NCBI GenBank assembly: GCA_003695505.1
Contig: RFIY01000145.1
Coordinates: 1-5,589, forward strand
Direction of reading: 5' to 3'
DNA: 5,589 nucleotides
From: Candidatus Dadabacteria bacterium
Lineage (GTDB): Bacteria > J088
Positions 5,343 to 5,589 of this stretch are shown here, in pieces (positions within the stretch are counted from its first letter, which is position 1; each line of letters begins with the position of its first letter). The position numbers were made by a program, and so were the translations under genes. A model generated the notes under the pieces. The model saw only the letters and a list, made by a program, of their open reading frames with translations. It was not told where the DNA came from and did not search any database.

Positions 5343-5545
5343 GTCTCTTCTATCACAACTCGAAGCAAGACCTGCTTGTCAAGTCTCTCGTCATGGCAGC
5401 GCCGCATGTAAACAACGCGGGATCGCGGATGGCCTGGTTCCTTGCGTTCCGGAGACGCAATGGTCTTTTCGACTTCCGTCTTGTCGATCTTGCGTGCGCG
5501 CAGATTCTCGAGCGCATGACCACTGTAGCGAACAGGTTTGCTCAT
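5324..5545 (-). CDS. DUF4258 family small protein, frameshifted near its end (putative toxin-like partner)
   Basis: In the open frame this is a 73-residue protein beginning MSKPVRYSGHALENLRARKI. The early His (H10) and the ENLRAR segment, then VEKTIASPE and the strand VLLRVVIEE, are the typical order of the DUF4258 fold, which resembles RelE/BrnT-like small toxins in layout. The last residues MSAS are not family-like and result from a frameshift at 5338-5342. ATG 5545 is chosen because the family usually begins just before the RYS-HAL segment; a GTG at 5587 would add 14 basic residues. Only a weak GGA precedes ATG 5545. The gene lies 5' of DUF2283 in the same direction, with coupling when the frame is restored. 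The window ends 44 nt upstream, so the promoter is only partly visible. The toxin role is inferred, and activity is doubtful if the truncation is real. Confidence 0.78.
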   Translation of the reverse strand: MSKPVRYSGHALENLRARKIDKTEVEKTIASPERKEPGHPRSRVVYMRRCHDERLDKQVLLRVVIEETKMSAS

Positions 5546-5589
5546 CGTCCGATAGTGTAACCGACGTATCGCCTTCCGCCCCCTCACCA

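Overview
The window looks like chromosomal DNA from a GC-rich Gram-negative proteobacterium. A gammaproteobacterium is most likely, because the DUF1451 zinc-ribbon protein resembles E. coli YbeL and there is an outer-membrane/exported protein with a Sec signal. The genus cannot be named from the sequence. Most of the window is densely coding with GC-rich third positions. The right end (about 4860-5589) is visibly different: a palindromic intergenic repeat, then a small AT-richer two-gene cassette.

Layout from left to right. (1) Positions 1-1886, plus strand: an apparent stress-response regulatory operon. It holds an ECF sigma factor, a single-pass membrane protein placed like an anti-sigma factor (ATGA overlap with the sigma gene, strong Shine-Dalgarno), and a third, unrecognised 165-residue protein 7 nt further on. 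An ECF-type promoter-like sequence (GGGAACC ... TCGAAAC) sits just before the sigma gene and suggests autoregulation. (2) 1947-2864, plus strand: an AEC-family (auxin efflux carrier-like) permease, preceded by a perfect 7-bp GC hairpin. (3) 2877-3975, minus strand: a two-gene unit made of a DUF1451 (YbeL-like) coiled-coil/zinc-ribbon protein followed 31 nt later by a small exported, probably beta-barrel, protein. (4) 4053-4859, plus strand, divergent from the DUF1451 gene: a DnaQ-like DEDDh 3'-5' exonuclease with an ExoX-type C-terminal module, behind a reasonable sigma-70-type promoter. (5) 4890-4990: an interspersed palindromic repeat with nested hairpins. (6) 5062-5545, minus strand: a DUF4258/DUF2283 small-protein pair that looks like a toxin-antitoxin-type cassette.

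The most notable observation is in region 6. The DUF4258 frame is broken in a run of five A (minus strand). Shifting by one base restores 23 more family-like residues and brings the stop codon into a 4-bp ATGA overlap with the DUF2283 start. The ancestral, or actually translated, arrangement was therefore almost certainly a translationally coupled pair. The next points of interest are the unrecognised third gene of the sigma-factor operon, the closeness of the predicted transcription starts to the start codons of both the sigma factor and the exonuclease, and a TTGAC/GTCAA dyad at the exonuclease start. I see no tRNA, rRNA, CRISPR array, transposase or phage gene.
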